A program made the position numbers and the translations under genes. Below, in pieces: positions 53,546 to 63,064 of a DNA stretch of 64,000 nt. Numbering within the stretch: position 1 is the first letter of the stretch; each line of letters begins with the position of its first letter. The stretch spans positions 186,001-250,000 of the forward strand of contig JACJYQ010000008.1 of assembly GCA_020636025.1 (NCBI GenBank), read 5' to 3'. The notes below the pieces were generated by a model. The model was not told the origin of the DNA. It did no database searches and was given only the letters and a program-made list of their open reading frames with translations. Origin of the DNA: Lewinellaceae bacterium (GTDB taxonomy: Bacteria > Bacteroidota > Bacteroidia > Chitinophagales > Saprospiraceae).

Positions 53546-54067
53546 TTATTTATGCTGCTCTTCCTGACAATACCGTTTGGCGGCTCCCAGTAATTTACGG
53601 GTAAAATGAATCTCATCCTTGATAGGGGCATAGGAAGGATTCTGGCTATTTTGCATGAGTGAGCTTTCTACAGCACTAAAATCTCCCTGGCTGAGTTGCA
53701 GTTCGTAATCGAACAAATACTCCCTTCTGAATTCCTGAAAAGTGGCTACGTAGTTTGGTTTGGGTTTGAGTTTCAGGTAAACAAAGCAAAGTACTAGAGC
53801 AGTAAAAAAACCTCCAAACCCTGAGATCATCAGCATTCTGAATCCGAAACCACCTTTTTGAACCCTGAGCGATTCGTAACCCTGCTGGATTTTCTGATTT
53901 TCTTCCCTCAGCGTTTTATTTTGATCGAACAGCACCGACCAGTTCGACTCAAAGCTTGAGGCTCGCTTTTCCGCCGTTTCACATCTTTTTTGCAGTTCTT
54001 CAATGAGTTTGCCCTGTTCGGTGATCAACTCTTCCTGATTTTTATTGTTGGGAGTTTCTGGTTTCAT
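53546..54067 (-). CDS. Coiled-coil membrane protein of unknown function
   Basis: 173 residues. Residues about 10-75 are a coiled coil (LITEQGKLIEELQKRCETAEKR, NKTLREENQKIQQGYESLR). One transmembrane helix follows (FRMLMISGFGGFFTALVLCFVYL), then a C-terminal domain of about 70 residues with FREYLFDYELQLSQGDFSAVE and a tail ending KRYCQEEQHK. No family recognised. Starts with an ATG at 54065-54067, divergent from bshB1. Confidence 0.75.
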   Translation of the reverse strand: MKPETPNNKNQEELITEQGKLIEELQKRCETAEKRASSFESNWSVLFDQNKTLREENQKIQQGYESLRVQKGGFGFRMLMISGFGGFFTALVLCFVYLKLKPKPNYVATFQEFRREYLFDYELQLSQGDFSAVESSLMQNSQNPSYAPIKDEIHFTRKLLGAAKRYCQEEQHK

Positions 54068-54090
54068 TGTTTAGCTCTTTGATGCAAATT

Positions 54091-54098
54091 TATCTTTG
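54091..54098 (+). promoter_or_regulatory. TAnnTTTG -7 box for bshB1
   Basis: TATCTTTG, 34 bp before the ATG at 54133. A TTG at 54067-54069 lies 21 bp upstream as a weak -33 element. Confidence 0.4.
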
Positions 54099-54132
54099 CT
54101 CAGATAAAAATCCTTGATTTTAGCCCTTTAAC

Positions 54133-54852
54133 ATGAAAGTTGACATTCTTGCTATCGGCATTCACCCTGATGATGTGGAATTAAGCGCATCTGGAACCCT
54201 TTTAGCACATCAGGCGATGGGCAAAAGCTTTGGCCTGCTCGATCTGAGTGCCGGAGAACTCGGGACCAGAGGCACCCCTGAAATCAGAAAAGAAGAGGCC
54301 ATGGCCTCTGCCAAATTATTAGGCGCTGCTTTCCGCAGACAACTCGACATACCAGATGGTTTGTTCGAGCACAAACCCGAAAACTGGCTGAAAATCGTGC
54401 GCGAGATCAGAGCTTGCCAACCCGAAATTGTCTTGTGTAATGCCATTGACGACCGCCATCCCGACCATGGCAGAGCGGCCAAAATGGTAGCCGATGCTTG
54501 TTTTTATTCCGGACTTTCCAAAATTGAAACAGTGGGTGATGATGGCTTTCCACAGGATAAATGGAGACCAAAAGCTGTTTACCATTACATTCAGGACAGG
54601 CATTTCAAAGCCGATTTCGTGGTAGATATTACGCCCTATTTTTCAAAGAAAATGGAAGCGATTCTTACATTCCGATCGCAATTTTATGAACCGGATATGA
54701 AAGGCCCAAATACACCGATCTCCGGAAAGGATTTTATGGACTTTATGGAGGGCAAAGCCCGGGTCTTTGGTCGGTCGATTGGTGCGCAGTATGCCGAAGG
54801 GTTTACTTGTAGCCGGAGTCCAGGCGTGCAGAACCTGTTTGACCTTACTTAA
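54133..54852 (+). CDS. bshB1: Bacillithiol biosynthesis deacetylase BshB1
   Basis: 239 residues, PIG-L/LmbE fold. The zinc-binding motif is IGIHPDDVELSASGT, with the second site in DDRHPDHGRAAKMV. BshB1-specific features include LSAGELGTRGTPEIRKEEA and FRSQFYEP. It removes the acetyl group from GlcNAc-malate to give GlcN-malate in bacillithiol synthesis. The presence of the gene indicates bacillithiol as the low-molecular-weight thiol here; bshA and bshC are not in the window. Confidence 0.94.
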   Translation: MKVDILAIGIHPDDVELSASGTLLAHQAMGKSFGLLDLSAGELGTRGTPEIRKEEAMASAKLLGAAFRRQLDIPDGLFEHKPENWLKIVREIRACQPEIVLCNAIDDRHPDHGRAAKMVADACFYSGLSKIETVGDDGFPQDKWRPKAVYHYIQDRHFKADFVVDITPYFSKKMEAILTFRSQFYEPDMKGPNTPISGKDFMDFMEGKARVFGRSIGAQYAEGFTCSRSPGVQNLFDLT

Positions 54853-55030
54853 ACGGATACCAATGGATTCTTCTTCAATGACAGACTGAACGGCATGCCT
54901 TTGTGTTGTTCAGTGGTAGTTCGTGTTAACAATTATATAAATACCCCTGTTTGGCGGCGCACTTTCAGATATTTGCGAGTCTCAATTACGTTTTAGAGTT
55001 ACAAAATCCATCAACCATAACAATTTAAAG

Positions 55031-56494
55031 ATGAAACGCATTTTTGCACTTTCTTTTTTTACCATCATATCATTAACGCTTGCTCTGGCCAATGGAAATG
55101 ATGGCCCGGGATTCAACATCAGGGTTAAACTGGATAATTATCCGGCAAGTGAATTGGTATTGGGTTTTCACTTTGGTGAGAAACAATATGTAAAAGACAC
55201 AGCCACCATAGGCAAAGACGGTTGGTTTACCTTCAAAGCCGACACCTTGCTCCCACCGGGTATTTACTTAATGGTGATGCAGCCAACCAACAATTACATC
55301 CAAATTCTCATTCCTGAAAAGGATCAGCAATTTTTGGTTACGACAGATGCCAACGACTCAGTGAATAAAATGAAATTCAAAGGCTCTCCGGATAATGAAG
55401 CTTTTTACGATTATTTGCGATTCCTAGGAAAGCATAAGCCCGAGGCTGATTCAATCAGAGCCAAATTCAATGAGTTAAAAGGCAATCCGGCCGATTCAAT
55501 TCGCCTCACAAATGAATTGGTCAGACTGGATAAAGTTGTGAAGCAATATCAACAGGATATCATCAAAAAGAATCCTACCTCCCTTACCGCCAGAATTACA
55601 AAAGCTTCCATCGAACCGGAAATTCCGGAATTTAAAGGAGATGAAGCAACTGTTACCAAGGAAAGATATTTCTGGATACGTGAGCACTATTTCGACAACA
55701 TCGACATCACCGACCCGGCACTATTGCGTAGCCCAATTTTGCAACCAAAAGTTGATGCCTTCATTACCAAAATAGTACCTCAACACCCGGACAGTGTCAA
55801 TATTGCACTTGACCAGTTGTTTGACAAACTCAAGAACGCGCCCGAAATACGCAAATACTTCCTGGTACACTTCCTGAACTTCTACGCCAAGTCGCAATTG
55901 GTTGGCTTTGATGCCTGCTATGTGCATTTGGCACAGGCCTATTATTGCGTAGGACTGGCGCCCTGGACAAACAAGGAAGATCTGGAGAAGATTTGCGACA
56001 ATGCTTCGCGTTTGGAGCCTATTTTGATAGGTAAAATTGCGCCCAACATAGTAGTAAGCGATCGCAATAACCAGCAACACGCTCTTTGGGATGTGGATGC
56101 AGACTACACCGTTCTTTTCTTCTGGGCACCAGATTGTGGGCATTGTAAGAAAGCAGCTCCTTTTATGGTAGACTTTGCTAAAAAATACAAGGACCAGGGT
56201 GTGAAGGTTTTTGCCGTTTGCACATTCGTAGCTAAAGATGAAGCTGGAAAAGATGCCCCCGATTGCTGGCAAGGCATTGAAGAAAAAGGCTTTTCTGACG
56301 ACCTGTTTATGAACATGGTTGACCCCTTTATCCGCAGCCGCTACAAGAAGCTTTATGATGTTCAAACTACACCATCCATTTTCATCCTGGATAGAAATCA
56401 TAAGATCCTGATGAAACGCATTGGAGCTGAACAGCTGGATAAAGTGATGGAAGAAGTAATAAAGTTTGAGGGTGAGAAGAAGAAAGGAAAGTGA
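55031..56494 (+). CDS. TlpA-like secreted thiol-disulfide oxidoreductase with DUF4369 N-terminus
   Basis: 487 residues. A signal peptide (LSFFTIISLTLALANG) is followed by a DUF4369-like beta domain (FNIRVKLDNYPASELVLGFHFGEKQYVKDTA) and a helical DUF5106-like middle. The C-terminal thioredoxin fold has VLFFWAPDCGHCKKAAPFM (active-site Cys-Gly-His-Cys near residue 369) and the cis-proline TTPSIFILD. It reduces or isomerises disulfides in the periplasm. This domain order is typical of Bacteroidota. A terminator follows. Confidence 0.92.
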   Translation: MKRIFALSFFTIISLTLALANGNDGPGFNIRVKLDNYPASELVLGFHFGEKQYVKDTATIGKDGWFTFKADTLLPPGIYLMVMQPTNNYIQILIPEKDQQFLVTTDANDSVNKMKFKGSPDNEAFYDYLRFLGKHKPEADSIRAKFNELKGNPADSIRLTNELVRLDKVVKQYQQDIIKKNPTSLTARITKASIEPEIPEFKGDEATVTKERYFWIREHYFDNIDITDPALLRSPILQPKVDAFITKIVPQHPDSVNIALDQLFDKLKNAPEIRKYFLVHFLNFYAKSQLVGFDACYVHLAQAYYCVGLAPWTNKEDLEKICDNASRLEPILIGKIAPNIVVSDRNNQQHALWDVDADYTVLFFWAPDCGHCKKAAPFMVDFAKKYKDQGVKVFAVCTFVAKDEAGKDAPDCWQGIEEKGFSDDLFMNMVDPFIRSRYKKLYDVQTTPSIFILDRNHKILMKRIGAEQLDKVMEEVIKFEGEKKKGK

Positions 56495-56527
56495 TTAATT
56501 TGATAATTTGATAATGAGCCTATGAGT

Positions 56528-56570
56528 CATCCCGAATTTTCCGCTAAAAGGAAGGTTCGGGATGTTTTTT
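56528..56570 (+). terminator. Rho-independent terminator of the TlpA-like gene
   Basis: CATCCCGAA (56528-56536) pairs with TTCGGGATG (56556-56564), followed by six T residues. Confidence 0.9.
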
Positions 56571-56572
56571 CA

Positions 56573-56728
56573 CCGCGCTTGTGTCTTTTTTGACCAAGCG
56601 CAACATAAGGTGAGATGCTAAGCATATTATTTGATGCCAAATGAAGCTTATCCGGCAAGGGTATAATTGATTTCGTTGTCATGGCTACTCACGTAACATG
56701 CGCTTGGTCAAAAAAGGCACAAGCGCGG
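56573..56728. repeat. MITE-like element with 30-bp terminal inverted repeats
   Basis: The arms at 56573-56602 and 56699-56728 are complementary over 30 bp with one mismatch, and looser pairing extends inward. The 96-bp centre is noncoding. The arm begins CCGCGCTTGTG and ends GACCAAGCGCA. It fills most of the 315-bp gap between the TlpA-like gene and the ABC permease gene. No transposase gene with such ends is in the window. Confidence 0.85.
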
Positions 56729-56809
56729 CGGGAAATGTACTTGATAAATTGTGCAGGTCAGAACAAAATCCCGAATCTTGATTGCGTTCAAAATTCGGAA
56801 TGGCTCTCA

Positions 56810-57868
56810 TTACTTTATAGAGACTCTAGGATCAAGCCAGGCGTAGAGCATATCTGCCAAAATGTTTACGAGTACAAATATGCCGGAGGTGAATAACACC
56901 GCTCCCAACACAACCGGTATATCAAAGGTCAGCAAAGCCGTTACGGTAGCTTCTCCCAGCCCTTTGAAATTGAATACATTTTCTACAAAAAAAGCACCCG
57001 TAAGTAAGGCGGCAAACCACCCGGAGATGGCGGAAACAATCGGGTTAAGTGCGTTGCGCAAGGCATGTTTGACCACCACTACCCGCCAGGCCAGCCCTTT
57101 GGCCTTAGCAGTGCGCACATAATCCTGTGACAGAACATCCAGCATAGCGCTTCTGGTAAGCTGGGTGATCAGGGCTACCGGACGCATACCCAGGGCAATT
57201 GAGGGAAGTATCAGGTTTTGCCATTGCATTTCCCACTCTCCAAAATCATTCAATACGTACAAGCTGCCCTGGATGTTTAATCCTGTAATTGACCCAAAAG
57301 CATAGCCAAAGACCAGCGCCAGGATCATAGCGGCTACATAAGAGGGAATGGAGTATCCAAATACTGAAATGACTGAAATGAAATAATCCCAGGCTGAATG
57401 GGCTTTCAAAGAGGAAATAATGCCAAAGAACAAACCCAGGATCGTAGCCAGTAACATGGCGCTTCCCGCCAAAATGGCTGTCGCTGGAATCGCTTCTTTG
57501 AGGATTTCCGAAACAGGTCTGCCGGATTGATAGGATTCCCGTAAGTAAGGTGCCTTTAGTACCAGCGACTGATGTTGGTTGAAAGTAAACAGTGCAAAAT
57601 AGTGGTACTTATGTTTGTTCTCCTGTGTTTCCGTAATTATGGAAATCGGCGAAATATCAGCCAGGTACATGCCCAATTGAGCACCCAATGATTTATCCAA
57701 ACCAAGTTCCGCAGTTTTGGCTTTGACAGTGCTGACATCCGAGCGTTGCCCAAAAGTCAGCTGTGCCGGATCAACGGGAGCCAGAAAAATGATGCTGCTG
57801 ATCGTAATGATTACCAAAATCATTACAAGTACTCCATATAAAAGCCTTCTGAACAGATAATACAGCAT
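56810..57868 (-). CDS. Oligopeptide/dipeptide ABC transporter permease (DppB/OppB type)
   Basis: 352 residues. N-terminal RRLLYGVLVMILVIITISSIIF is followed, after a periplasmic stretch, by five further membrane helices. The ABC-contact loop is DYVRTAKAKGLAWRVVVVKHALRNAL, and the C-terminus is the family end ...LADMLYAWLDPRVSIK. It works with a second permease, an ATPase and a binding protein to import peptides; none of these lies next to it in the window, so the gene is either an orphan or part of a set dispersed elsewhere. The periplasmic insert between helices 1 and 2 (about 100 residues) is typical of DppB. Confidence 0.93.
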   Translation of the reverse strand: MLYYLFRRLLYGVLVMILVIITISSIIFLAPVDPAQLTFGQRSDVSTVKAKTAELGLDKSLGAQLGMYLADISPISIITETQENKHKYHYFALFTFNQHQSLVLKAPYLRESYQSGRPVSEILKEAIPATAILAGSAMLLATILGLFFGIISSLKAHSAWDYFISVISVFGYSIPSYVAAMILALVFGYAFGSITGLNIQGSLYVLNDFGEWEMQWQNLILPSIALGMRPVALITQLTRSAMLDVLSQDYVRTAKAKGLAWRVVVVKHALRNALNPIVSAISGWFAALLTGAFFVENVFNFKGLGEATVTALLTFDIPVVLGAVLFTSGIFVLVNILADMLYAWLDPRVSIK

Positions 57869-57944
57869 TGATCCCGTGTCAGTTTGTGGGAATTGCTAAT
57901 GTAGGGCAATACCTTGTATAATGAAGCGCTTGCAGCCAATTGCT

Positions 57945-58979
57945 TCAGACTACTGTAACCAACACATCCTGCTTGTCAACGATGAATCCAAAGGGTTTCA
58001 ATTCCAATCCCAGGGTTTTGGCTTCGGCTTCAAAATCTGCCTCGTGACCAGCATCTACAGCCACCATTAAACCGCCGCTTGTCTGCGGGTCGGCCAGAAT
58101 GTTTCTTTTTACCCCTTCATTGGCGCCTGCTATTTTGTGGCCATAGCTGTCCCAATTCCGGTTGGTCCCTCCGGGCACACACTTGTTCTCCAAATAGAAA
58201 TCCAGAATATTGCGGTCAATGGTTGGCACCTGGTCGAATTGCACAATGGCGCTGGCATTGCTGGCTTCACACATTTCCGACAAGTGCCCGAGCAAACCAA
58301 AACCGGTAACATCGGTCATGGCCTGAACGTAGCTTAGCTTGCCAAATCGCTCGCCTGCCTTATTGAGCATTTTCATACTGTTGGGGGCGATATTGGCATG
58401 TTCAGGCTTCAATAGCTCCTTTTTTTGAGCGGTGGTTAAAATACCAACTCCAAGACCTTTAGTCAGGTAAAGCTTGGCTCCAGATGTTGCTCCCCCGTTT
58501 TTTTTCAGATGATTTAGATCTACTCTTCCCGATACCGCCAGTCCAAATATTGGTTCAGGGCTATCGATGCTATGTCCTCCAGCCAGAGGAATTCCAGCTT
58601 CGGCGCAGGTTTTTCGGGCGCCTTCAATCACCGAGTTGGCGACTTCCGGTGGAAGTGAATTTATTGGCCAGCCTAAAATAGCGATCGCCATCAACGGTGT
58701 CCCCCCCATTGCATAAACATCACTTATGGCATTCACCGAGGCTATTCGGCCAAAGTCCTCCGGATCATCCACAATCGGCATGAAAAAATCTGTGGTACTG
58801 ATCAGCCCGGTTCCGTCACCCAGATCATAAACAGCCGCATCATCTCTTTCTTCATTGCCTACGATCAGTTGTTGGAAATGTTGTTTTGTGCTATTGCTCT
58901 TCAGGATATTGTCCAGCAATTTTGGAGATATCTTGCATCCACATCCCGCTCCGTGGGAATATTGGGTTAATTTGTACAT
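57945..58979 (-). CDS. selD: Selenide, water dikinase
   Basis: 344 residues from the ATG at 58977-58979; the open frame runs 16 codons further, into the promoter area. The active-site motif is SHGAGCGCKISPKLL, with Cys13 in the catalytic position (Cys17 of E. coli). The AIR-synthase-like core has DFFMPIVDDPEDFGRIASVNAISDVYAMGG and MTDVTGFGLLGHL. It makes selenophosphate for selenocysteine or for selenouridine in tRNA. Neither selA/selB nor mnmH is visible here, so which use applies is open. The -7 box TATTTTTG (minus strand) lies at 59025-59032. Confidence 0.95.
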   Translation of the reverse strand: MYKLTQYSHGAGCGCKISPKLLDNILKSNSTKQHFQQLIVGNEERDDAAVYDLGDGTGLISTTDFFMPIVDDPEDFGRIASVNAISDVYAMGGTPLMAIAILGWPINSLPPEVANSVIEGARKTCAEAGIPLAGGHSIDSPEPIFGLAVSGRVDLNHLKKNGGATSGAKLYLTKGLGVGILTTAQKKELLKPEHANIAPNSMKMLNKAGERFGKLSYVQAMTDVTGFGLLGHLSEMCEASNASAIVQFDQVPTIDRNILDFYLENKCVPGGTNRNWDSYGHKIAGANEGVKRNILADPQTSGGLMVAVDAGHEADFEAEAKTLGLELKPFGFIVDKQDVLVTVV

Positions 58980-59024
58980 AACAATTTGTGATTTCTGCCG
59001 GTGAAGGTTTCTTTGAATGGCCTG

Positions 59025-59032
59025 CAAAAATA
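59025..59032 (-). promoter_or_regulatory. TAnnTTTG -7 box for selD
   Basis: CAAAAATA on the plus strand, TATTTTTG on the minus strand, 45 bp upstream of the selD ATG and within the open frame, which supports the shorter protein start. Confidence 0.4.
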
Positions 59033-59055
59033 GTCAGCTCTGAAGTAATGCCTGG

Positions 59056-60507
59056 TTAGATCTTAACAATTGGGCGAGAAAATATTCTGCCCTTTTGATC
59101 ATTGACGAACAAATAATACACCCCGGAAGCACTGGATTGCATATCAATATCGAGCTGCTGATACTGAGTGCTGGTGCCCTGATATATGCTTTGGCCAAGC
59201 GTATTGAATAACGCAATTTGCCATGCTCCTTTTCCAAACTGTTTGATATGCAAATTGCTTTTAACCGGGCTTGGGAATATGGTAAAATAGTCTGCCAATT
59301 GTCCGTTTAAATCGTTTGTTCCAGAACTTACCGGAGTGCAAAAGGGATGCGTGCCTATCAGGCCTGCAAAGAAATTTGCCAGGTTTTCTTCCCTCAACAA
59401 AGCAGCGTCGTAGGCATGGCAAGGGTTGTTAACCTGATCCAGGCAACTGCCAGTTCCAATGAGGAAATTATAGGGAAAATTGACATTCGTAAACTCATCG
59501 TGGATATCATAGCCGTAATTATTACTGCTATTCCACTCGCTTATCTTCCGGCTGCCATTGACCAGGGGGGTATTGACAATATTTGAGCAGCCATATCCAT
59601 GGGTAAAGCACCAGGAAAGGCCCTCAAAAACCCTTCCTCTGTCAATCGGAACGATCAGATCGCAAGGTTGATGAAATGAATAGATTGCCGGTCTGGGCTT
59701 CCCCGCAGGTATATCTTTTAACAGATCCGTCATCATGCCACCATAATTGTTCCCAATTCCTTTAATGACAAATTGAATATCAGTAGGCTCAATATCCCCT
59801 TCTACCCCACCCAGGTCAGGTCTTTCCACTTCATTCCCGGAAAAGGTTGTATTCAGATTGTACTCGCAACTGTGTGTACTGCTGTGTGGATTTGGTACTG
59901 AAGGCTGTAAATAAGTCTGTGCCATCCTTTCAGAACTTGTATCCAGCAAGGCAACGCCAAGAGCCAAAAAGGCTCCTGCACTCTCCCCGGCTACGAAAAC
60001 GTTGTTGGTATCAATACCATACGTGCTGTGCCGGTTAATCAGATACCGCAAGGCTCCTTTCGCATCCTGGATACCCCGGTAATAAGCCCGGTACCATTCG
60101 GCTGTATCCACAGCAAATACACAGGAATAATTTGGATAGTTACAAGACCAGGCTACATCATCTGCTACGAAGCCCAGACGGTAGTTGATGCTGGCTGTCA
60201 CATAGCCCCTTTCGGCAAATGACTTACAAAGCCTTGTGATGCTCGGATCTTCCTTAGATCCATACAGGAAAGCGCCCCCGTGAATCCACATCAGCAACGG
60301 TTTGGCTGTGGAAGCATCCGGTTCATCACAAACAGGTTCGTATATATCCATTGTCAATACAACCGGATCGTGGTTAAAACCAATGGATGTCCCATAAACA
60401 ACGTTGGGAAAGCTGTTGTAGGCGTATTGCTTTTGAACCCACTGTTGTGCATGTACAGTTAGCTGGGCAAGTATTAATAATGGTATGAAATACTTTTTCA
60501 TAGGCAT
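59056..60507 (-). CDS. Secreted carboxylesterase-like alpha/beta-hydrolase with T9SS sorting domain
   Basis: 483 residues. The signal peptide is YFIPLLILAQLTVHAQ. The alpha/beta-hydrolase core has LLMWIHGGAFLYGSKEDP, an oxyanion-hole His-Gly-Gly, and the nucleophile elbow VFVAGESAGAFLALGVAL (Gly-Glu-Ser-Ala-Gly). The acid is not located with certainty; the His is likely in the YSFHQPCDL region. The C-terminus is a T9SS type A domain (FTIFPSPVKSNLHIKQ, IALFNTLGQSIYQG, GVYYLFVNDQ). It is predicted to cleave esters at the cell surface; the substrate is unknown. Cysteines are frequent, for a secreted fold with disulfides. Confidence 0.9.
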   Translation of the reverse strand: MPMKKYFIPLLILAQLTVHAQQWVQKQYAYNSFPNVVYGTSIGFNHDPVVLTMDIYEPVCDEPDASTAKPLLMWIHGGAFLYGSKEDPSITRLCKSFAERGYVTASINYRLGFVADDVAWSCNYPNYSCVFAVDTAEWYRAYYRGIQDAKGALRYLINRHSTYGIDTNNVFVAGESAGAFLALGVALLDTSSERMAQTYLQPSVPNPHSSTHSCEYNLNTTFSGNEVERPDLGGVEGDIEPTDIQFVIKGIGNNYGGMMTDLLKDIPAGKPRPAIYSFHQPCDLIVPIDRGRVFEGLSWCFTHGYGCSNIVNTPLVNGSRKISEWNSSNNYGYDIHDEFTNVNFPYNFLIGTGSCLDQVNNPCHAYDAALLREENLANFFAGLIGTHPFCTPVSSGTNDLNGQLADYFTIFPSPVKSNLHIKQFGKGAWQIALFNTLGQSIYQGTSTQYQQLDIDMQSSASGVYYLFVNDQKGRIFSRPIVKI

Positions 60508-60553
60508 AGCAATAATTTAATGTTAGCCTATAAGAACAACCTTCATAAACACC

Positions 60554-62842
60554 CTAGAACTGGAATGTTGCGCTCAGGCTAGGCAGTATTGGCAATTGAT
60601 TTACCCTTGTGTACCGTACGCGGTCGAAATAGAAAATATTCGGGCGATCATAGATATTGGTAGCTGAGGCTACAATTTCCAGATTGCTGTATTTGGTAAA
60701 TTTCAACAGGTACTTAATTGACAGGTCAAGACGGTGGTAATACGGCAATCTTCCACCATTTCTTGTATCGGAGTACAAAATACCTAGATCACCCTGACCA
60801 CTCAGGATATCCGTTCCAATGCCTCCTTCGAAGAAGGGAACATTGTTGTAGAAACCCTGAGTTTGGGTAAATGGAAATCCGGATCCAAAATTCCAGCGCG
60901 CACCCAGTTCCCATTGTTTTTTCTTGCCAAGCTGATATGTTCCTACCAGGTTAAGGTTATGTCGACGGTCAAAAACCGGCGGATATTCCTGCTCACCGTC
61001 AAAACGGGTTACAAAACCGAGCGAATAAGCCCCCCACAAATAAGCACGTTTGGCTTCTACTTTCAGGGAGATATCTAGCCCATAAGCCTTACCCGTTTCT
61101 GTGATGTAGTTAGGATCCTGAGGTTCCAGCTTGTTGCGATTCAATGCTATGAGTTGAGAGAAGTCTTTATAGTACCCCTCCACATTCAAATCAATCGTTT
61201 TGGTAACATCCACCTCAATACCTGCAACACCATGGATAGACTTTTGCAAGCGATGGCTGGTAGGTTTGTCGGAAGACAATTCATAAATCTGCTCCTCTGG
61301 TCCTGACAGGAATCCAACAAAAAGATTCACCACGTCCCGCTCATTGGTGGTGGAAAGCAAATTTTGGGAATACAAACCACCAGCAGCTTTAAAACGGAGA
61401 TTTTCAGTGATGTTGTACTTCATCCCAAACCTTGGCTCGAGCGAAGCATCACCGAGTGACTGGTAGTACTGCAAACGAACACCTGGTTCCAGTACCAATG
61501 GACCAGCCCTGTACTTCCATTTGGCGTAGGTGCTGATCTCAGTTGTATTGTCGTTTTTATCAATCGAAACACCCTTGAAATTTACGAATTCAAATTCTGT
61601 GCGGAAGCCATTGAGCTCCAGACCATATTTAAATTCGTTGTTCCGGCCAAAGTTTGTAAAATTCAGCCCTGCGAAGTACCCGGAAATACCACTTGTACGA
61701 GGCAGACGGTCGGCTTCTTCAATATGTGAATTGTACCCTGAAACGGTAAACACACCACTAATAATGGTATTGGAATTTGTTGGAATAAGGGTAAAATCCA
61801 TTCCTCCTCCGCTGCTTTCCCAACCAAAGTCCGTAATTGGGTAATCAACACCATCCTTGTATTTAAATCCAAAGAAATTCACTTTACTGCCGTTGCCGGT
61901 CAATAAGGATATTTTTCCATACAAATCCTGATAATCGAAAGGAATGCCTACAGAATCATTTACGTAAGAGTAGAATTTTTCATCTGTCTGGTTGATCAGT
62001 CCTTTTTTGCCGGTTAATACAAATGACACGCTACCACCACCCTCGGTTTTCAATTTTGAAATAGGCCCTTCAATCAATGCCTTAGCCTGAAACGGACTTG
62101 CTGAAACAAGGCCCGACAAGCGCTTGCGGTTACCCTCGCGTGTGTTCACATCTACAATGGCAGAAATACGGCCACCATAATCGGAGTTGAAACCACCGGT
62201 CAGCACCTCCACATTCCGGATGAGTTCTGTTTCAAAAACCGAGAAAAAGCCAATGCTGTGGAAAGGGTTGTAGATGGTCATGCCATCCAGCAGGATTCTG
62301 TTTTGAACAGGTGATCCACCACGAATATACAATTGGCCACCCTGATCGCCGGTAAATATCACACCGGGCAGTACTGTAAGGTATTGCGCCACGTCAGCCT
62401 GTCCACCTGCCGAAGGCAGGGCCCGAATTTGTTTCGGTGTAATTTCAATTTTGGAAACAGCTACGTTTGTTTGGGCCTGTGCTTTTTTACCGCTGATTTC
62501 TACTTCTCCCAATTGAGTGCCCCCTTCTGACAAAAAGTAATTCTGGAACAGTATCTCTCCCTTTTTGATCTCAATTTCCCCTCTATAGTCTTCATAACCT
62601 AGATAGGATATAACCAACGTGTATTTCCCGACAGGAACATTCGTGACTGAAAAGAATCCGTTCACATCACTGGTGGTTCCCATTGAAGCATTTTCCAAAG
62701 CAACCGAGGCAAATGGAAGAGGCTCAGCGCTGTCTTTGTCGTAAATATTTCCTCTGACCGTTCCCTTTTGCGCAATTGACAGAAAAGGAAACAGCAAAAC
62801 CAATAGTAAAAAGGTAAAATTTCTCATTTGTATGTTATTCAT
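60554..62842 (-). CDS. TonB-dependent outer-membrane receptor
   Basis: About 762 residues. Met10 of the open frame at 62842 is chosen because AAGAAG lies just upstream; Met15 at 62827 would give a shorter signal peptide (FTFLLLVLLFPFLSIAQ). A carboxypeptidase-regulatory-like domain (TVRGNIYDKDSAEPLPFASV) is followed by the TonB plug (QTNVAVSKIEITPKQIRALPSAGG, GGSPVQNRILLDGMTIYNPFH) and a 22-strand barrel, ending ...LPSLSATFQF with a terminal Phe. It imports an unknown ligand with energy from TonB. No SusD partner is next to it, so it is not a standard polysaccharide-utilisation pair. A good -7 box lies at 62936-62943. Confidence 0.93.
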   Translation of the reverse strand: MNNIQMRNFTFLLLVLLFPFLSIAQKGTVRGNIYDKDSAEPLPFASVALENASMGTTSDVNGFFSVTNVPVGKYTLVISYLGYEDYRGEIEIKKGEILFQNYFLSEGGTQLGEVEISGKKAQAQTNVAVSKIEITPKQIRALPSAGGQADVAQYLTVLPGVIFTGDQGGQLYIRGGSPVQNRILLDGMTIYNPFHSIGFFSVFETELIRNVEVLTGGFNSDYGGRISAIVDVNTREGNRKRLSGLVSASPFQAKALIEGPISKLKTEGGGSVSFVLTGKKGLINQTDEKFYSYVNDSVGIPFDYQDLYGKISLLTGNGSKVNFFGFKYKDGVDYPITDFGWESSGGGMDFTLIPTNSNTIISGVFTVSGYNSHIEEADRLPRTSGISGYFAGLNFTNFGRNNEFKYGLELNGFRTEFEFVNFKGVSIDKNDNTTEISTYAKWKYRAGPLVLEPGVRLQYYQSLGDASLEPRFGMKYNITENLRFKAAGGLYSQNLLSTTNERDVVNLFVGFLSGPEEQIYELSSDKPTSHRLQKSIHGVAGIEVDVTKTIDLNVEGYYKDFSQLIALNRNKLEPQDPNYITETGKAYGLDISLKVEAKRAYLWGAYSLGFVTRFDGEQEYPPVFDRRHNLNLVGTYQLGKKKQWELGARWNFGSGFPFTQTQGFYNNVPFFEGGIGTDILSGQGDLGILYSDTRNGGRLPYYHRLDLSIKYLLKFTKYSNLEIVASATNIYDRPNIFYFDRVRYTRVNQLPILPSLSATFQF

Positions 62843-62935
62843 CGCACTTCTTTTGACCGTAAGTGTCATTCACATTGACGCTTTTATTGGATAGTTGGGT
62901 TTGATCCGGCAGCAATCGATTTTGCCAAATCGCGG

Positions 62936-62966
62936 CAAAGATAGATTTACTCTCATTCTTCCCAAG
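62936..62966 (-). promoter_or_regulatory. Predicted promoter of the TonB-dependent receptor gene
   Basis: On the minus strand CTTG (62963-62966), one base off the -33 consensus TTTG, precedes TATCTTTG at 62936-62943 by 19 bp. Confidence 0.45.
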
Positions 62967-63052
62967 AACCGAATAAGTCAGGTTATGACAAATAAGGCAA
63001 ATCCGACCAAATGCCAGTACTCTCAAGTCATTCTCTGTAATCGTTATTTATC

Positions 63053-63060
63053 TACTTTTG
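63053..63060 (+). promoter_or_regulatory. TAnnTTTG box directly before the lhgO start
   Basis: TACTTTTG ends 4 bp before the ATG at 63065. If used, transcription would begin at or within a few bases of the ATG, giving a leaderless message. Confidence 0.35.
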
Positions 63061-63064
63061 CCTT

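Noticed and set aside
56620..56896. 71-residue open frame across the MITE-like repeat (56681-56896)
   Set aside because: It consists of repeat arm and the antisense end of the ABC permease gene.
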